From assembly GCA_026874595.1 (NCBI GenBank), contig CM049320.1, positions 11,747,964 through 11,811,963 of the forward strand: 64,000 bases of DNA, read 5' to 3'. Under the pieces are notes generated by a model that saw nothing but the letters and a program-made list of their open reading frames with translations, was not told the DNA's origin and did no database searches. Source of the stretch: Sipunculus nudus (lineage: Eukaryota; Annelida; Sipuncula; Golfingiida; Sipunculidae). The position numbers were made by a program, and so were the translations under genes. Positions 1 through 12,000 of the stretch are shown here, piece after piece. Numbering within the stretch: the stretch's first letter is position 1; each line of letters opens with the position of its first letter.

Positions 1-830
1 TAACTACTAACTACTTAAATCTGGTGTAATTACTTGGCAACCAATGGGTGAATAACTTTGACCTGCAACCTTTAACCTGCTGACCAGCTGACCCCAAAAT
101 CAATAAGTTATTTATTCAAGCAAAAAGACCCATAAATATGAAGTTTGAGTCAAACTGAGTGATGCATAGATGTGGCATATGTGAAAGACTGAAGGTTTGG
201 GTTGAACAGTTACACTTGAAATATGCTAACAAGCATTTAGAACAATTAAATATTGTGACCTTGACCTTTGACTTTTTGACCTCAACATCAATAGGCTTCT
301 TCCCTTATTGGTAGGTAAGCCATATATGACAGATGGAAGGTACAGATTGAAAAGTTTGCCTGAAAATTACTCCATGCAAGAAGTGGGTGCTGTGAACTTG
401 ACCTTTGACCTCAAAATCAACAGGTCTTTTCCCCTGTTGGCAGAGAAGCCATATCAGTGCTGAAAGGTTTGGAATGAAAAGTCTAGCTTGAAATGTGTCC
501 ACAACCTTTTCAAAGAAGTGGATCCTGTGACCCTGACCTTTGACCTTGTGACCTCAAAATCTATAGGATTCTTCTCCAACTTAGTAGGTGAGCTATATGT
601 GAAAGATCAAAGAATTGGGATGAAAGGGTTGGCCTAAAATGCATCCACAGGCTTTTCAAAGAAGAGGCTCCTGTGACCTTGACCTTTGACCTTTTGACCT
701 AAAAAAAATTATGGTTCTTCCCCTGTTGGTAGGTGAGCTGTATGTGAAAGATGGAAGGTTTGGGATGAAAATTTTGTCTCAAAGAGTTATATCTGGGGGG
801 TGCAAACACACCCCATAACTTCGAGAATAT
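1..830. repeat. Tandem repeat of about 140 bp carrying TGACCTTTGACCT motifs
   Basis: About five diverged units, each with a run of TGACC(T)T half-sites, a phrase about 'cttcccctgttggtaggtga', and a phrase close to 'gaaaggtttgggatgaaaag'. The motif cluster recurs near 259, 396, 531 and 677, a period of roughly 135-146 bp. Perfect TGACCTTTGACCT lies at 399-411, 534-546 and 680-692. The array sits in SPAG7 intron 2 and has no coding potential. Confidence 0.8.
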
Positions 831-1352
831 AGGTCACAGTGACCTAATTTCAGGTTTGCAAGGAGATCTTTTTACAACCTCTAAGACTGCATAGGGTTCA
901 TGGCCCTAGCCCCTACGGTTACAATTTGTGCCCTGCTAACGGACGGACGGTCGGCCGGCCGTCCGGCCGGCCGGCCCGATGGCCGGCCGGACGGACAGAC
1001 GGAAGGACGACGGACAAAGACCCATCGCTATAGCCCAGCATGACTGAAAGTCAGCTGAGCTAAAAACCAGATGAGTGGTTTTGATATAAGGCAGTCCTGA
1101 AGTGTGAAAATAGATTTCTAATAAAAAAATTGAGGTTTTTCTTTAATATCTCGAAGGAACAAAGTCCTATTGACCCAATTTTCGGCATGGTAGGAGATTT
1201 TGGGGACATCTAACTGTATGCCGAATTTCAGATTCGTAGGTCCAATGGTGTCGAAACGTGCCAGTCTCACGGACAGACATCCGGACAGACGGACGACGGA
1301 CAATGGACCACGACTATAGCTCAGATGACTTATAGTCAGCTGAGCTAAAAAT
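831..1352. repeat. Two mollusc-type dispersed repeats ending in GGACGG-rich runs
   Basis: Two related units run to about 1063 and about 1352. Each contains a run of GGACGGACGG/GGCCGGCC type and then a tail with 'tatagc' and 'gtcagctgagctaaaaa'. The tail has a small palindrome (GTCAGCTGAGC), and both units end in an A-rich tract. Repeats of this form are common in bivalve and gastropod genomes. No protein is encoded. Confidence 0.65.
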
Positions 1353-1435
1353 TATGAAAACAATTCTAAATGAATTCACAGAGCGAATTGTGCATAGAAA
1401 TTCACATAAATTATTAGGTGTTTCTCATCAAATAC

Positions 1436-1503
1436 CTTTTCTCTAAATTTCTTCACTTTCTCTTTCTCCCTCTGTTGTAGTTTCTCCATTTGCTTCTGTC
1501 GAG
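1436..1503 (-). CDS. SPAG7: SPAG7 exon 2
   Basis: 68 nt, residues 28-50, a charged helix. The acceptor is a T-rich tract ending CTCAG and the donor is AAAAG|GTATTT. It ends in phase 0, so the next exon, left of the window, starts on a whole codon. Confidence 0.85.
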
Positions 1504-3447
1504 CTGAGAAAAAAAAACAGGTTTAAACCACTTTATTACATACATCTATATGTTGTAATATAATTATATTGATCACGAAGCTTACTGTTTGTAGAAGTAC
1601 CACACAACATTTTCTAACAACATACTGGTTTCTATCAGTTATTATATACAATTTATATATTAGCTATTTCAAATGTCAGTTGTTTTCATTTTAAATCAAT
1701 TACACCTGTATTTGAGTGTTAAATGTAAATTGTAATGCTGAGTGTTCAATGTTGTTTAAGCTTCACTAACAACTTCAGGCAATATTTTCAGCACAAAACG
1801 TAAAATAATATTATATTAAAAGATATATCTGGTAAATTATTAATAAATTGTAAAATAAATGAAATATAGTGGAATAATAATATTTTTCACATAAAATTTG
1901 GTTATAAAATTAAATAAAATTAAATAAAAAAAAACTTGTTTTCTCTGGAAGATGCTAACACTGAAGAGGCAATTCATATCAAGGAGTTACTAATGTTGTT
2001 AAATTTAATAGGCCCTATATCATACAAATGTCATGTCACTTGATGCCATGTTTTTTGAGGATGTTAATAACATGCAGTCCTGCATTATAAAAACGCTATG
2101 GTGTGATTGAACACAGCAAAGTGCAAATATGATGACCTCACAGCCTGTATATGAATAAGAAAAAGAAACATGAACAAGATATTTAAATTAATGCCAAATC
2201 TTTCATGCCTAATTAAAATGGGCTGAAAGTTATTTATATGGTGAGGGCAAGCTGACAACGGTGCCATCTGGATGCTGGTCAAGGAACTTGTGGGGCAGAT
2301 AAAATTGGACTAAAACCTTGATGTTGGATCCAAAAGACGTCAATTCTGGATGCATTTATTAGAACTGTAAACCAACTAAGGAATCAGATCACATCTATAT
2401 GTTGTCATTATGGTATTAAGTTTTATCTATGTAAAGGAACTCTCTTCTCTATATTTACAATTAAAGTAAAATTATGACATAGTGAATAAAGTTCTTTTTA
2501 ATCACTTTAGATGTTCAAGACCTGTACATATTTTCAATTCACAGGTAACTATTTTTCTTGCAAAATACATATTTATGTCCCAGATGAGTACATTTTCTTC
2601 ATTTAAATACATTCCCCCTTTCTTTTCCATTATCTGAAAATTCACAAATTCGAGGTACGGTTAATTGGTATTGGTGATTCTTTCATCTTCTCTGTTTATT
2701 ATATTTCAAGAAATAAGTCAAACATTTATTGAAAACAATTAAGTTTTGTGCATTTGTGTAATACAGTATATCATGAAAAATCTTTATGGGGAAAAATAAT
2801 TCTTATTTTATACATTTTTATTGCATTGTATGCTGCATGTAAGCTATAATTTAAAGAAAAAAATCTCAAATTAATTTTGAAGAATAACATTTTCTTAGAA
2901 ATATCTATGATTATTAATAAATTTGTTATAGGCCCAGAATATCTATAAGATATTTATAACAAAAAAAATATTTAATTAATATTCAATATAATACAATATT
3001 CGATAATATAGTCAAATAATATAGTTGATAAATATAAATAATATAACTTTTTATTGTATAAACAGAACGGTGAGAAGCCCGCATAATATTAAATTTAATA
3101 CATGTATAAACCTGTGTATATACACTCATTAGTATTTGTGTAAATCCTCATATTTTTTTCTGAATCCTCATATACAACACTCCTGGTGACATATTTTGGA
3201 ACAGCCCCCAAAGTACACAGACGTTATATATTGCGATTTTCACGATTCATGGCGGAACGCAATTCGGTTTTTATAACCTATTTGAGGAGTTATGCGACGA
3301 CTCCGCGGGAAAATATACACCTGCATTACACAAGAGAATATGTTTCTTCCATTAGACCATGTTACCTTTTGCTTTCTTTCTTTCTTCATCGCCCAAACTT
3401 GGGGGTTTCTCCATGGAGCCCAGGATAGATCCCAGAAGGTCCGCCAT
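1436..3447 (-). CDS. SPAG7: SPAG7 (sperm-associated antigen 7), 5' part only
   Basis: SPAG7 is a conserved, mainly nuclear protein with an R3H nucleic-acid-binding domain. Only the first 50 residues are here, in exon 1 (3447-3366) and exon 2 (1503-1436). Exon 1 begins [20 protein letters not shown], nearly the same as the vertebrate N-terminus as I remember it. Exon 2 is a lysine/glutamate/glutamine-rich helix ([16 protein letters not shown]), again as in the family. The R3H domain would follow in exons beyond position 1. The intron (1504-3365) starts GT and ends AG, and the phase matches (1 nt + 2 nt make one Ala codon). The start is the first ATG of exon 1, inside a CAAAATGGCGG YY1-like motif. 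NDUFB5 starts head-to-head 5.5 kb to the right. Confidence 0.88.
3366..3447 (-). CDS. SPAG7: SPAG7 exon 1 (start codon)
   Basis: 82 nt of coding sequence, residues 1-27 plus one base. The donor is AAAG|GTAACA. The initiator lies in TTCAAAATGGCGGAC. The long plus-strand frames over 3186-3513 are antisense to this exon and are not genes. Confidence 0.87.
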
Positions 3448-3455
3448 TTTGAACC
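3438..3455 (-). promoter_or_regulatory. YY1-like element over the SPAG7 start codon
   Basis: CAAAATGGCGG matches the YY1 consensus and overlaps the ATG, a layout typical of TATA-less housekeeping promoters with short 5' UTRs. Binding is inferred from the motif only. Confidence 0.5.
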
Positions 3456-3519
3456 TTCTAAATTTGGGAGGAGTTTAAGATTTCTCGGATTCTACAGCGC
3501 ACCTTCAAAGTAATTTAAT

Positions 3520-4010
3520 TTTCTCTTCTTTGGGAATATGAGATTTAAAAATCATTATGGTAAAACGGAATTAATAAACAAAGATGTTGTATTTTTAATT
3601 ATGTGAATTTTATATAATTCTATTTAATCTAATAATTAGAGTAGTGTTAATTATAGAATAATTAAGAAAATATATAAGATTCCGACTGTTGGCTTACACA
3701 ACTTAAGATGTTATATATACTGAATCACATGATGTATAGTTGCACTGTACGGCACTTTGCGTATAAGAAAAATACAATTTATAGAAAAAAAATGCAGGAA
3801 CGAGGTCTACGATATATGTCTTTAAAGACTTTAAAGACAAGGAAAAAGAGCGTGGAACTCTCGATCTGCCTGAAGAACTTGTAGGCTTGTTCAGAACTCA
3901 ACACTTTTAAAAAGATCTTGTACAATAAATTGTCTCAACCATTTTTCAATTTTTATCATACTAAAGTGGTTTAAGTATTCCAGTATACCCTTCTAATTGG
4001 ATCATCATAG
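3520..4010. other. AT-rich intergenic DNA, no feature seen
   Basis: Upstream of SPAG7. Stop codons fill all frames and I recognise no repeat family. It may hold distal SPAG7 promoter sequence. Confidence 0.5.
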
Positions 4011-4103
<93 letters not shown>

Positions 4104-4120
4104 TTATTTATTTATTTATT
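4011..4120. repeat. Compound microsatellite (CT)n(TA)n(TTTA)n
   Basis: A CT run at about 4011-4035, then a TA run to about 4100, then four or five TTTA units. The same CT-then-TA layout recurs near 57.5 kb. Confidence 0.95.
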
Positions 4121-5040
4121 ATCTGTCTCTATCTATGATTGTAGTATCTTTTTAAAATCAGTACGTATCACCTTACCAATTACTATACGCGAAAGATGGA
4201 CTGACACTGTATACAGTGAACTGTGAAAAAAATCATACTTGTTATCTTGTATTTTGACTCTTACTTTTAATGTATTGGTTTTCATAACATTTCTCATGTA
4301 TGTATAGTCGGTTTTAGCCAATTTGTCGCCCGGGGCGGTCGTAGAAATTGCCGCCCCTCTAGCAATACATGACAAAACTCGAGATTATATGGAAACTTTC
4401 TTGTTATAAGCTTTCAGTTGATGACAACACAATAATATCATGTGAATTCATTCACAAGGATTTTTTCGCCAAACACTTAAGAGAATTAAGTCACCAATTT
4501 GCTAATATAAATCGAACCGCTCTAACTTCGAACAAGTATATTTAATTATGAAAAGTACAAAAAAGAATAAATTGTAACTAGAAAAAATAATTCACTGCAT
4601 TATACATATATGATTTGGTAACTTTGTTTTCCAAGTACATTTATAGTTGGCTGAAACTCAACTTGGTAAAACTTCGAGCATTTGGTGAGTGTTATTCAGC
4701 TCTCAAAGCTTATAAATATTTTGACATTTCTATAATTCCAGCTCTTGTTATGGCATATGACAGCAGCTATATACACCTTATAAAACTTACACCTAATAGA
4801 GCTTTGTGAAGACCTGGTGCTGCAGCAAGCAAGTCATTTATACATTATAGGCTTTACTTATAACACGGAAGGTTATTTCATGAGCTATATGTGTGCAAAG
4901 TATGTTTAATGTTTTAAGATAAACTATAGGAACCCATGAGTCTCGACGTTCAGCTGAATTTGTATAAAAGGATATGTTCATAATTAAGCGCTTTCAAAAT
5001 ATTACTCCTGTGATCAGTTTAAAGCCCACCTATCTACCCA
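4121..5040. other. Intergenic DNA, no recognisable gene
   Basis: Short chance frames on both strands, with no splice-bounded exon or conserved motif that I recognise. Confidence 0.45.
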
Positions 5041-5720
5041 AACAGGAGTTATCAGCCATAATCTAATGAGTAAATGGTTTGGCCCTGTGACCTTGACTTT
5101 TGACCTAGTGACCCCCCCCCCCCCCCAAAAAAAAAAACACACACACACACAAAGAAAACTTTTCCTTTTGCAGGTAGGTCACTTGTGGAAGACGGAAGGT
5201 TTGCGATGAAAAGTTTGGCTTAAAATGCACCCACAACCTTTCTAAAGTAGTGGGACCTGTGCCTTTGACCTTTGACCTCATGACCCAAATATCAAAGGAG
5301 TTTTTACATTAATGGTGGGTCATATATAAGTCAAGATTGAAACCAATATGTCAATCCGAACTGGAGTTATCATCCGGAAACAATTATGTGGATAGATGGC
5401 CCCTGTGACCTTTGCCTTTGCCTGTGTGAACCCATAATCAATAAATTTATACCCCTTTTTTCAGGTGAGCTACATGTGCAAGATGGAAGGTTTAGGATAA
5501 AAAGTTTGGCTTCAAATGCATCCACAGTCTTTAATAAATGGGTCGTGTGACCTTGACCTTTGACCTCATGACCCAAGAATCAAGGAAGTTGTTTGCATTA
5601 GAGGTGGACCATATATGTCAAGTTTGAATCCATATGTTAGTCCAAACTGGAGTTATCATTAGGAAACAAATTTGACGGATAAACCGGTACAACTGAAAGA
5701 CGAGCAGACGAAAGGACGCA
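5041..5720. repeat. Second array of the TGACCTTTGACCT repeat family
   Basis: Three to four diverged units related to the array at 1-830, containing 'gaccttgacctttgacctcatgacc' type phrases (split here at TGACC half-sites). They alternate with a block about 'ccatatgttagtccaaactgg'. Perfect TGACCTTTGACCT occurs at 5266-5278 and 5554-5566. A C run, an A run and a CA run sit at about 5110-5152. Confidence 0.75.
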
Positions 5721-7690
5721 TGGACAGGGTGATTGATTTAGGGTATCTTCTTATTCAAGGGGGGGGGGCAATAATAAACGCACAAGGTTTCAGGACACAG
5801 ATGAAACCACAGTTGCGTATCTGATAGTATGAATATAACTTTGCAGTCTCAAATAAAGGAAAAATCATTTAAAACATAGAAAAATACAGGTGGCGCCACC
5901 AGTCTTCAGGAACTGAAGACGCCAATTATAATCAATAAATACACTGGGTTGCAGGACATTTGATGACAGTACAGTTGAGCTAAAATCAAAATATGTTTCG
6001 GTAAACTGTGATTTCTTTGTTTAGTTAAAATATCCTCAAAGTAAAACCCGTGCTACATCAATTTCATTTCAGAATTAGTGATTATGCGCAGTTTTATTTA
6101 TTTACTAATGAAGTAATTATATATGATTGAAATATATTATATATATATATTATATGGAGTAAATTATTTAACATGATTAAACACAACATATAGGTCTACC
6201 GATTGTCTTTAGATAAAGAGTGGATCATGTAGTTAACCAGTCAATAAGAGTGCAAGCAAATATATCTTTATTTCAGTTTTGAAGTCTAAACAGTAACACT
6301 GATACTTAATACGTATAGCGAATGGATGGCAAAGCTGCCAGATAAATACATCCCATTAAATTCTATAACCAGTTGGAAATCAACAGACAATACATAAATT
6401 AAAAGGTAGTACTCAAAATGTTCAAGATCGTGTAAACGTTTATATTTTAACGAATGATATTTTTGTGAATTCAAAGTGGAAATTTTTACACATTCCAAGG
6501 AAAGACCTACAGTTTTCGTCATAACATTGTCTATAAAAATGTGTAAGAGGGACCTGAACCCTTTCAGATTCTCGATGACATTGCAAGTCCGCTGATCGAA
6601 TACAAAATATCAACAGATCTATATTTCTTCTTGCGTATAGAAACCGTTCGTGAAACATTTAACTAGTTCCACTGTCGAATTTATAACCCCTGAAATAATT
6701 AAATAGGGAAAGACAGCCAAAAATAACCCAAAAAACATTTAAATTTTCCCCACCAATCTTTGAAAAAAAGGTCAGATTGTACCTATAAATTTGAACTTTT
6801 GGAGGAACTCCTCTTGCCACTTCATTACACAAATTCACCTAAATAAAGCCCCCCAAAAAGGCTCTCCCAGGGCGGACTCCCCCTGCCCAAAAGCGTATGC
6901 TGTACCTGTTGAACTTTGACATAGAAACCCGACTTTAAATAGATCTTGTCTTAACTTTATCTTATATTTTCAGACATAGACACTGTCTTATTTCCTTAAC
7001 ACTGTCTATAAAAATTTGATTAATATTTTTAATTTAAAAAAAAAAAGGAACGATGAGACAAATGCTGAAACTTCAAAGGAATTTACAAGCTGCAATTATT
7101 TCGTTTGTTGACCTTTAATAAATTTATATATATAAATATTCATATTTTTGGGATCACCAAAATTTTCATTTGATTTTTTAAATAGGTACATATAACTAAA
7201 CTCTATGTTAAAAGGGACATATTTTATAACGGATATTGAAGCATGCATCATTTGTACTAGTACATGAACAATGATTAAAGACTCCATTATTTCCAAATAA
7301 CATTCTTTATTTTATTGTTTCCATTAAAGCAGTATGTCAGTGTTACCAAGGTTTGGCATGAACTTTAAGAAAAATGCACGTATAACTGTTGATTTAAAAT
7401 AAAAAATAATAATTTGTTGTTTTCCAGTTGGTTGTATCTATTGCTTTAGCCTCTTCCACAGGCTCCGACAGGATTTGCGGAGCGCCACCGTGTGTCTGTG
7501 TAAGAGACTAGATTCACTTTCAAATTGGGATACGGGCTAAAACTTGAAAGTCAAGAGTTGGATATTGGACTCGCGCAAACGGAGGAATCGTGAGATGGAT
7601 GATTCCAGTGTTATTTATGCAACAATGTGCATAAATATATTAGCCGTGTATCTAATTTATGCTGAGGTACTTTCTGCTGTAAATTAATAT
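5721..7690. other. AT-rich intergenic DNA with one GGTGGCGCCACC palindrome
   Basis: No gene recognised. A perfect 12-bp palindrome GGTGGCGCCACC lies at 5889-5900. It is the core motif of a repeat family seen elsewhere in the window, so this is probably a small relic of that family. The remainder is AT-rich with frequent stops. Confidence 0.5.
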
Positions 7691-8465
7691 TTTATGAAGG
7701 AGATGCATTGTCACCATATTTATTATATTATTTTGAGAAATAATGGCTATTAATATTCGTAATAGTCAAAATACAAAGGGGAAAAAAACACAGCATTAAG
7801 GCTGGAATTTACCTTATATGCAGATGATACTACAGTAATTTTGAAAAAAAAAACAAAAAATATTGATTCTGATAAGAGAATTATGTTCCTTTTTAATTAA
7901 TTTATATGGTATTCTGGTTTACAATAAAATGAATAAAGAAAAAACTGAGGAAATGTGGTTGGAACAATTTAAGAATAATAATGAAAAATTGTTTAAAATG
8001 GTTAAAATGTGTTAAATTTTTCGGAGTTCATATAGCATGTAATACTGAACTAATGGATAGATGCAACTTTGAGAATGAAATTGCGAGTATTTCTAAAATA
8101 ATTCATATATGGAAACAGAAATTTAACTCTACAAGGAAGAACACTGATAACTAGGACGTTATGTTCTCCGAAGCTAACACATATATCATCAAACTTTATT
8201 ATACCAAGAGGATTAAAGGATTAATTTAATCCATTATTGTGGACATGTATGTGGAAAGGGAAAACTAGGGGAGAAGTAAAAAGAGAAGTTTTAGTCAAAC
8301 CAATACGAGAAGGCGGTTTAAATATGTTATATATTGATAGTTTCATGAAAGCCCGCATGTTATACGCATGTGGATTAAAAGTGCTTTAATGGGACACAGA
8401 AAGATTGGAAATTACTTGTTGGTACATTTTGCGAAAGGATGGGAGTTATACAAAGCTTTCACTTA
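7690..8465 (+). pseudogene. Degenerate LINE reverse transcriptase (Tx1/L1-like) fragment
   Basis: The frame-shifted translation reads EGDALSPYL, then MAINIRNSQNTKG, then LEFTLYADDTTVIL. These are the RT block with 'GDPLSPYLF', the 'AIRxNxNIKG' segment and the catalytic YADD (7817-7828), in the right order and spacing. Further on, FFGVHIA, IIHIWKQKFN and REGGLN-like phrases match the usual region after the RT thumb. Stops and frameshifts are numerous, and neither the endonuclease nor a 3' end is visible. This is a dead fragment between SPAG7 and NDUFB5. The assignment to Tx1/L1 rather than another LINE clade is by resemblance only. Confidence 0.7.
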
Positions 8466-8490
8466 AATGCGACTATGAACATTATAAGTT

Positions 8491-8507
8491 GAAAAAGGTG
8501 TTATATG

Positions 8508-8564
<57 letters not shown>

Positions 8565-8619
8565 CAAAGTTTATATAGAAGAACAACGTTTTCGGTTGTG
8601 TTGAAAAAGGTGTTATATG

Positions 8620-8680
<61 letters not shown>

Positions 8681-8716
8681 CAAAGTTTATATAAAAGAAC
8701 AACGTTTTCGGTTGTA
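8491..8716. repeat. Two tandem 112-bp units, each containing a TA array
   Basis: Each unit is 'gaaaaaggtgttatatgtat', then (TA)n, then 'tttacaaagtttatat', then 'gaacaacgttttcggttgt'. The copies differ at only a few positions outside the TA tracts (about 8511-8561 and 8625-8677). Open frames here are poly-Ile/Tyr artefacts. Confidence 0.9.
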
Positions 8717-8899
8717 CATAATGAAAGTATCAATAATTCCTTTTTTCATTATTTTATATGTAGAATTAAATTAAAGTACCTGTCATTGTTTTTATGAGCA
8801 CAATGAAAAGATTTTCTTATCATGATATTATAATAAAAATATCAAAGTCAAATCTGTTAGCTGAAGTGAAAATAATTTTATATCCGATGCCTCAAGTCC

Positions 8900-8969
8900 A
8901 AGTCCTTCAATCACTATTTACTTCCGTGATCCGACTTCCGACATCCAGGTTCCAGGTCTGTATCCCAAA
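8900..8969 (+). promoter_or_regulatory. NDUFB5 proximal promoter with two ETS/GABP-type sites
   Basis: ACTTCCG occurs at 8920-8926 and again at 8934-8940. This is the ETS-core orientation bound by GABP/NRF-2, a known regulator of nuclear genes for respiratory-chain proteins. No TATA box sits at a suitable distance. The start codon follows 30 bp later, in CCCAAAATGGTGG (YY1-like). Function is inferred from the motif. Confidence 0.5.
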
Positions 8970-9051
8970 ATGGTGGTCCTGAGTGTCTTACGGGCCGTCA
9001 CTCAGAGTGGCCTACGGGCGGCCAGGCCGGCCCTGCTGCGAACCAATGTTG
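8970..9051 (+). CDS. NDUFB5: NDUFB5 exon 1 (targeting peptide)
   Basis: 82 nt coding, residues 1-27 plus one base. The donor is GTTG|GTATAG. Arg- and Ala-rich with no acidic residue. This start is preferred because it is the only upstream ATG in phase with exon 2, and it lies directly after the ETS motifs. Confidence 0.88.
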
Positions 9052-12000
9052 GTATAGTGTCAAAGGATGCAGCAAATTCATGTACGTACGCATTATTGCT
9101 GTCTGTTTTCGTCAGTACTTCGTGGTACCTTCGGACAGTGTAGACGTGACTTGACCTTGGTTCGGAGTTGGTGCCAATCCAGTGTCAGTGTTGCTGATTG
9201 CACAGGACAGGGACACACCAGGGTCACGCCAAGTTCCAGTGTTTAAAGCAAATTTACATTCTTGTGACAGTTCCTGTCGCTTTAACACACCATATTGGAA
9301 TCTGGAGATAACATTTATTATATTTTCATGCCAATTTTGCCTTCTGAGATATTGTCTTGCTTCATAATATTGAATGAACGAATGAAATTATTTTATTCAG
9401 TTACATTATTTACAGTACCAGTGTAAAATATGGCAGACCTTCCTGCAACCGGGGGTCGCACATAGAGGGCCCCTTCCTGTGACCCCCCCTCAAGTGACCT
9501 GTTATGCTTGAGTGGTTGCTTCGTGTGACCTGTGTTGGCAAATAATGGTTGCACATGGTCATACAAAGCCAGGGCCGTACAGGCGGGCGGTGCTCACCTA
9601 CTTGTGTCATATGTGATAGATGGAAAGAAAAAGTTAACAAAATTCACCTTGTGAGTGGTATACATTGTGCACTTCATTCTAAGTTATTGACAAATCATCC
9701 CTTTGGGATAATTATTTTTTCATTACACCACTCTCGCATGCATCATTTCATTGCAACGGAACATAAATTTATCATCAAAGACGTTTTAAAACTCTGAAAT
9801 GGATTGACACAAATCAGTGGTGTTGGTGCTTAATTAACAGTAGCCTGGTTGCAAAAACAAAAACACTTGCTAAACAAACGCTTAAGAATAAACAAAGGTT
9901 TCATAATTGAAAGAATAGAAAATAACAGTGTTGGTGCCTGATTAACGCTAAACAAACCTGTAAGTGATTACACGGGGGACTTAGTATCGGGAAGTCACCT
10001 GACACCGTAGGCTCTGGCCAGGGTCACACAAAGCCAAATAATCCAGGCAGGAATATTCTGGGAAAATTGCATATGTTACACGAGATGTTGTTTTGGGGAT
10101 CACACAAAGCATGCTGATAAAATATATACCATATATCACAGTACATATTTAAAAAGAAACTATATGTATATCACAGTACATGCTGAATATAAAAAAAAAT
10201 TTAAAAAAAGCACTGCACACCACTGGCTGAAACAATTGTACTTAAACTGGGTGCATCATCAGAAGATGCATGGGTTCCTGTCAGCTAGATAAATGAAGGT
10301 AGAGGCCTACTGGACTTCATCTAGGGCGAATCTACATAAACCAAACAAATTGTCATCTATTCTAATTGGGTAAATTGGCTATTCAACCAATAAAGTAAAC
10401 AAAGCCAAGCAACATGCACAGTTGCAACTTGTTCAGTCTCCCAAAACTGTTATGCCTGACTGCATATTAGCATACCGCAGCACTCCTAGGTGCAGCCTAG
10501 CTTTGAGGAAAGAACACAGTCCACATTCCCATACACCACCTAGCAGAGGAATATGGTGAAAGTTTTTTGCGGCCATTAAGTAAGGTTTTGGGTATTTTTA
10601 CTCCACTGTATTTTTACGCCTACCTTCCAGGTATATTTTACAAATATGGAGTATGGCCATTAGATGATGTGCGGCCACAAAACGTGGATCTGAAGTACTC
10701 TAGATATATTATGTGGACGTCAGAGGAAGAGGTTTAGATTGGCCTTTATTGATATGCATGTACTTCACTTAATTTGGTACGTGGGGACATGAAATAGTAC
10801 GGGCCTTTGGCTTTGTGGCAGTGGACACTGCCTTATAATATCATTAATATTTAATTAAATAATTAATTTAAAAATATTTAATTTGTCTGATGATTTTAAA
10901 AATATGAATAGTTGATGGTCCTGAGAAGCAAAATTTGTATTAACACCAAGCAGCTTAACCCAAATATGAAGTCCAATAGCACGTCAATGAAGTTTATAGC
11001 GTATTCGACATTCAGCGTTGGATATTCAGATTCAAAATACTCCTCCATTGCTCCGAAGACCTCTAATATTCTGTGCATTAGACCAAAATATTACAGGCTT
11101 CTGCTCTAAAATGTGTTGCTCTAATAATTGTTCTAAATAATTCTGAAGGATAACTTGCTTGGTTTCACGGTAACTCTTGATCAGGCAAGGAATCCTTTTT
11201 TTAGGGTGCATGGAAAGTTAAGAGGTCTTTAGAGCAATAGAGGAGTTTTCAGAATCTGAATATCCAATGTCTAATGTAGTATAAATAATATAAAATTAAA
11301 TTAAATAACAAACAAAATACAGGTAAATAATTTTCATGATTAAAATAACTAAAAACCTACCGAGATTTTACTGGAATCAACCTCGTCAGTGACGGATCGA
11401 TGCATGACATTGATGAAATGGTCGGACATTCAGTCACAATTTTTTGCTCTCGGACTCGTACCCGGACATAAGTCGACCCCCCCAACTTTAGATGATTTTT
11501 CAGGGTGAAAATTTCTCGACTTTTATGGGAGTTTTTACGGTATATAATATATGCACACATTATGGATTTTTTTTTAATAATGTTTATGAATATAGTTGCT
11601 AGGCATGGTCTTTATTCAGTCAAAAATGCACTTAAAATGTATATATAGTCACTCAAATGAACATGTTCAGCCTTTGTCGTGGTTATCTTGTAAATTCTCA
11701 CATGGTATAGGTCAGTAGCAAAACTTGGCCACTATGACCACCTCTGTGCTTGTGGTTGCGTTATGTCATGCAGGTTACCTGCCTGCTACCCTTCAGGTCA
11801 GACCCTACTCCATGGAACAGATTTAGTATGTTACACTGAAAGTCAGACCCCTGTCACACGAAGCAGCTGACTATTAATATTTTGTTAGTATACTCAAATC
11901 CAAGACCCCAGTCAAAATTCTTTAATATATATAACTCCCTAACTTACCATGATTTTCAGCATGTTCAATTTTTTTAGTGAATAAACTTCATTAGCAATAA

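Noticed and set aside
3186-3513. Two plus-strand frames of 73-80 codons
   Set aside because: Antisense to SPAG7 exon 1, with no family resemblance.
7690-8465. A working LINE
   Set aside because: Frameshifts and stops break every RT block and the rest of the element is missing.
8505-8774. Frames made of Ile-Tyr repeats here and at 34.5, 36.7, 55.8 and 57.5 kb
   Set aside because: They are TA microsatellites read as codons.
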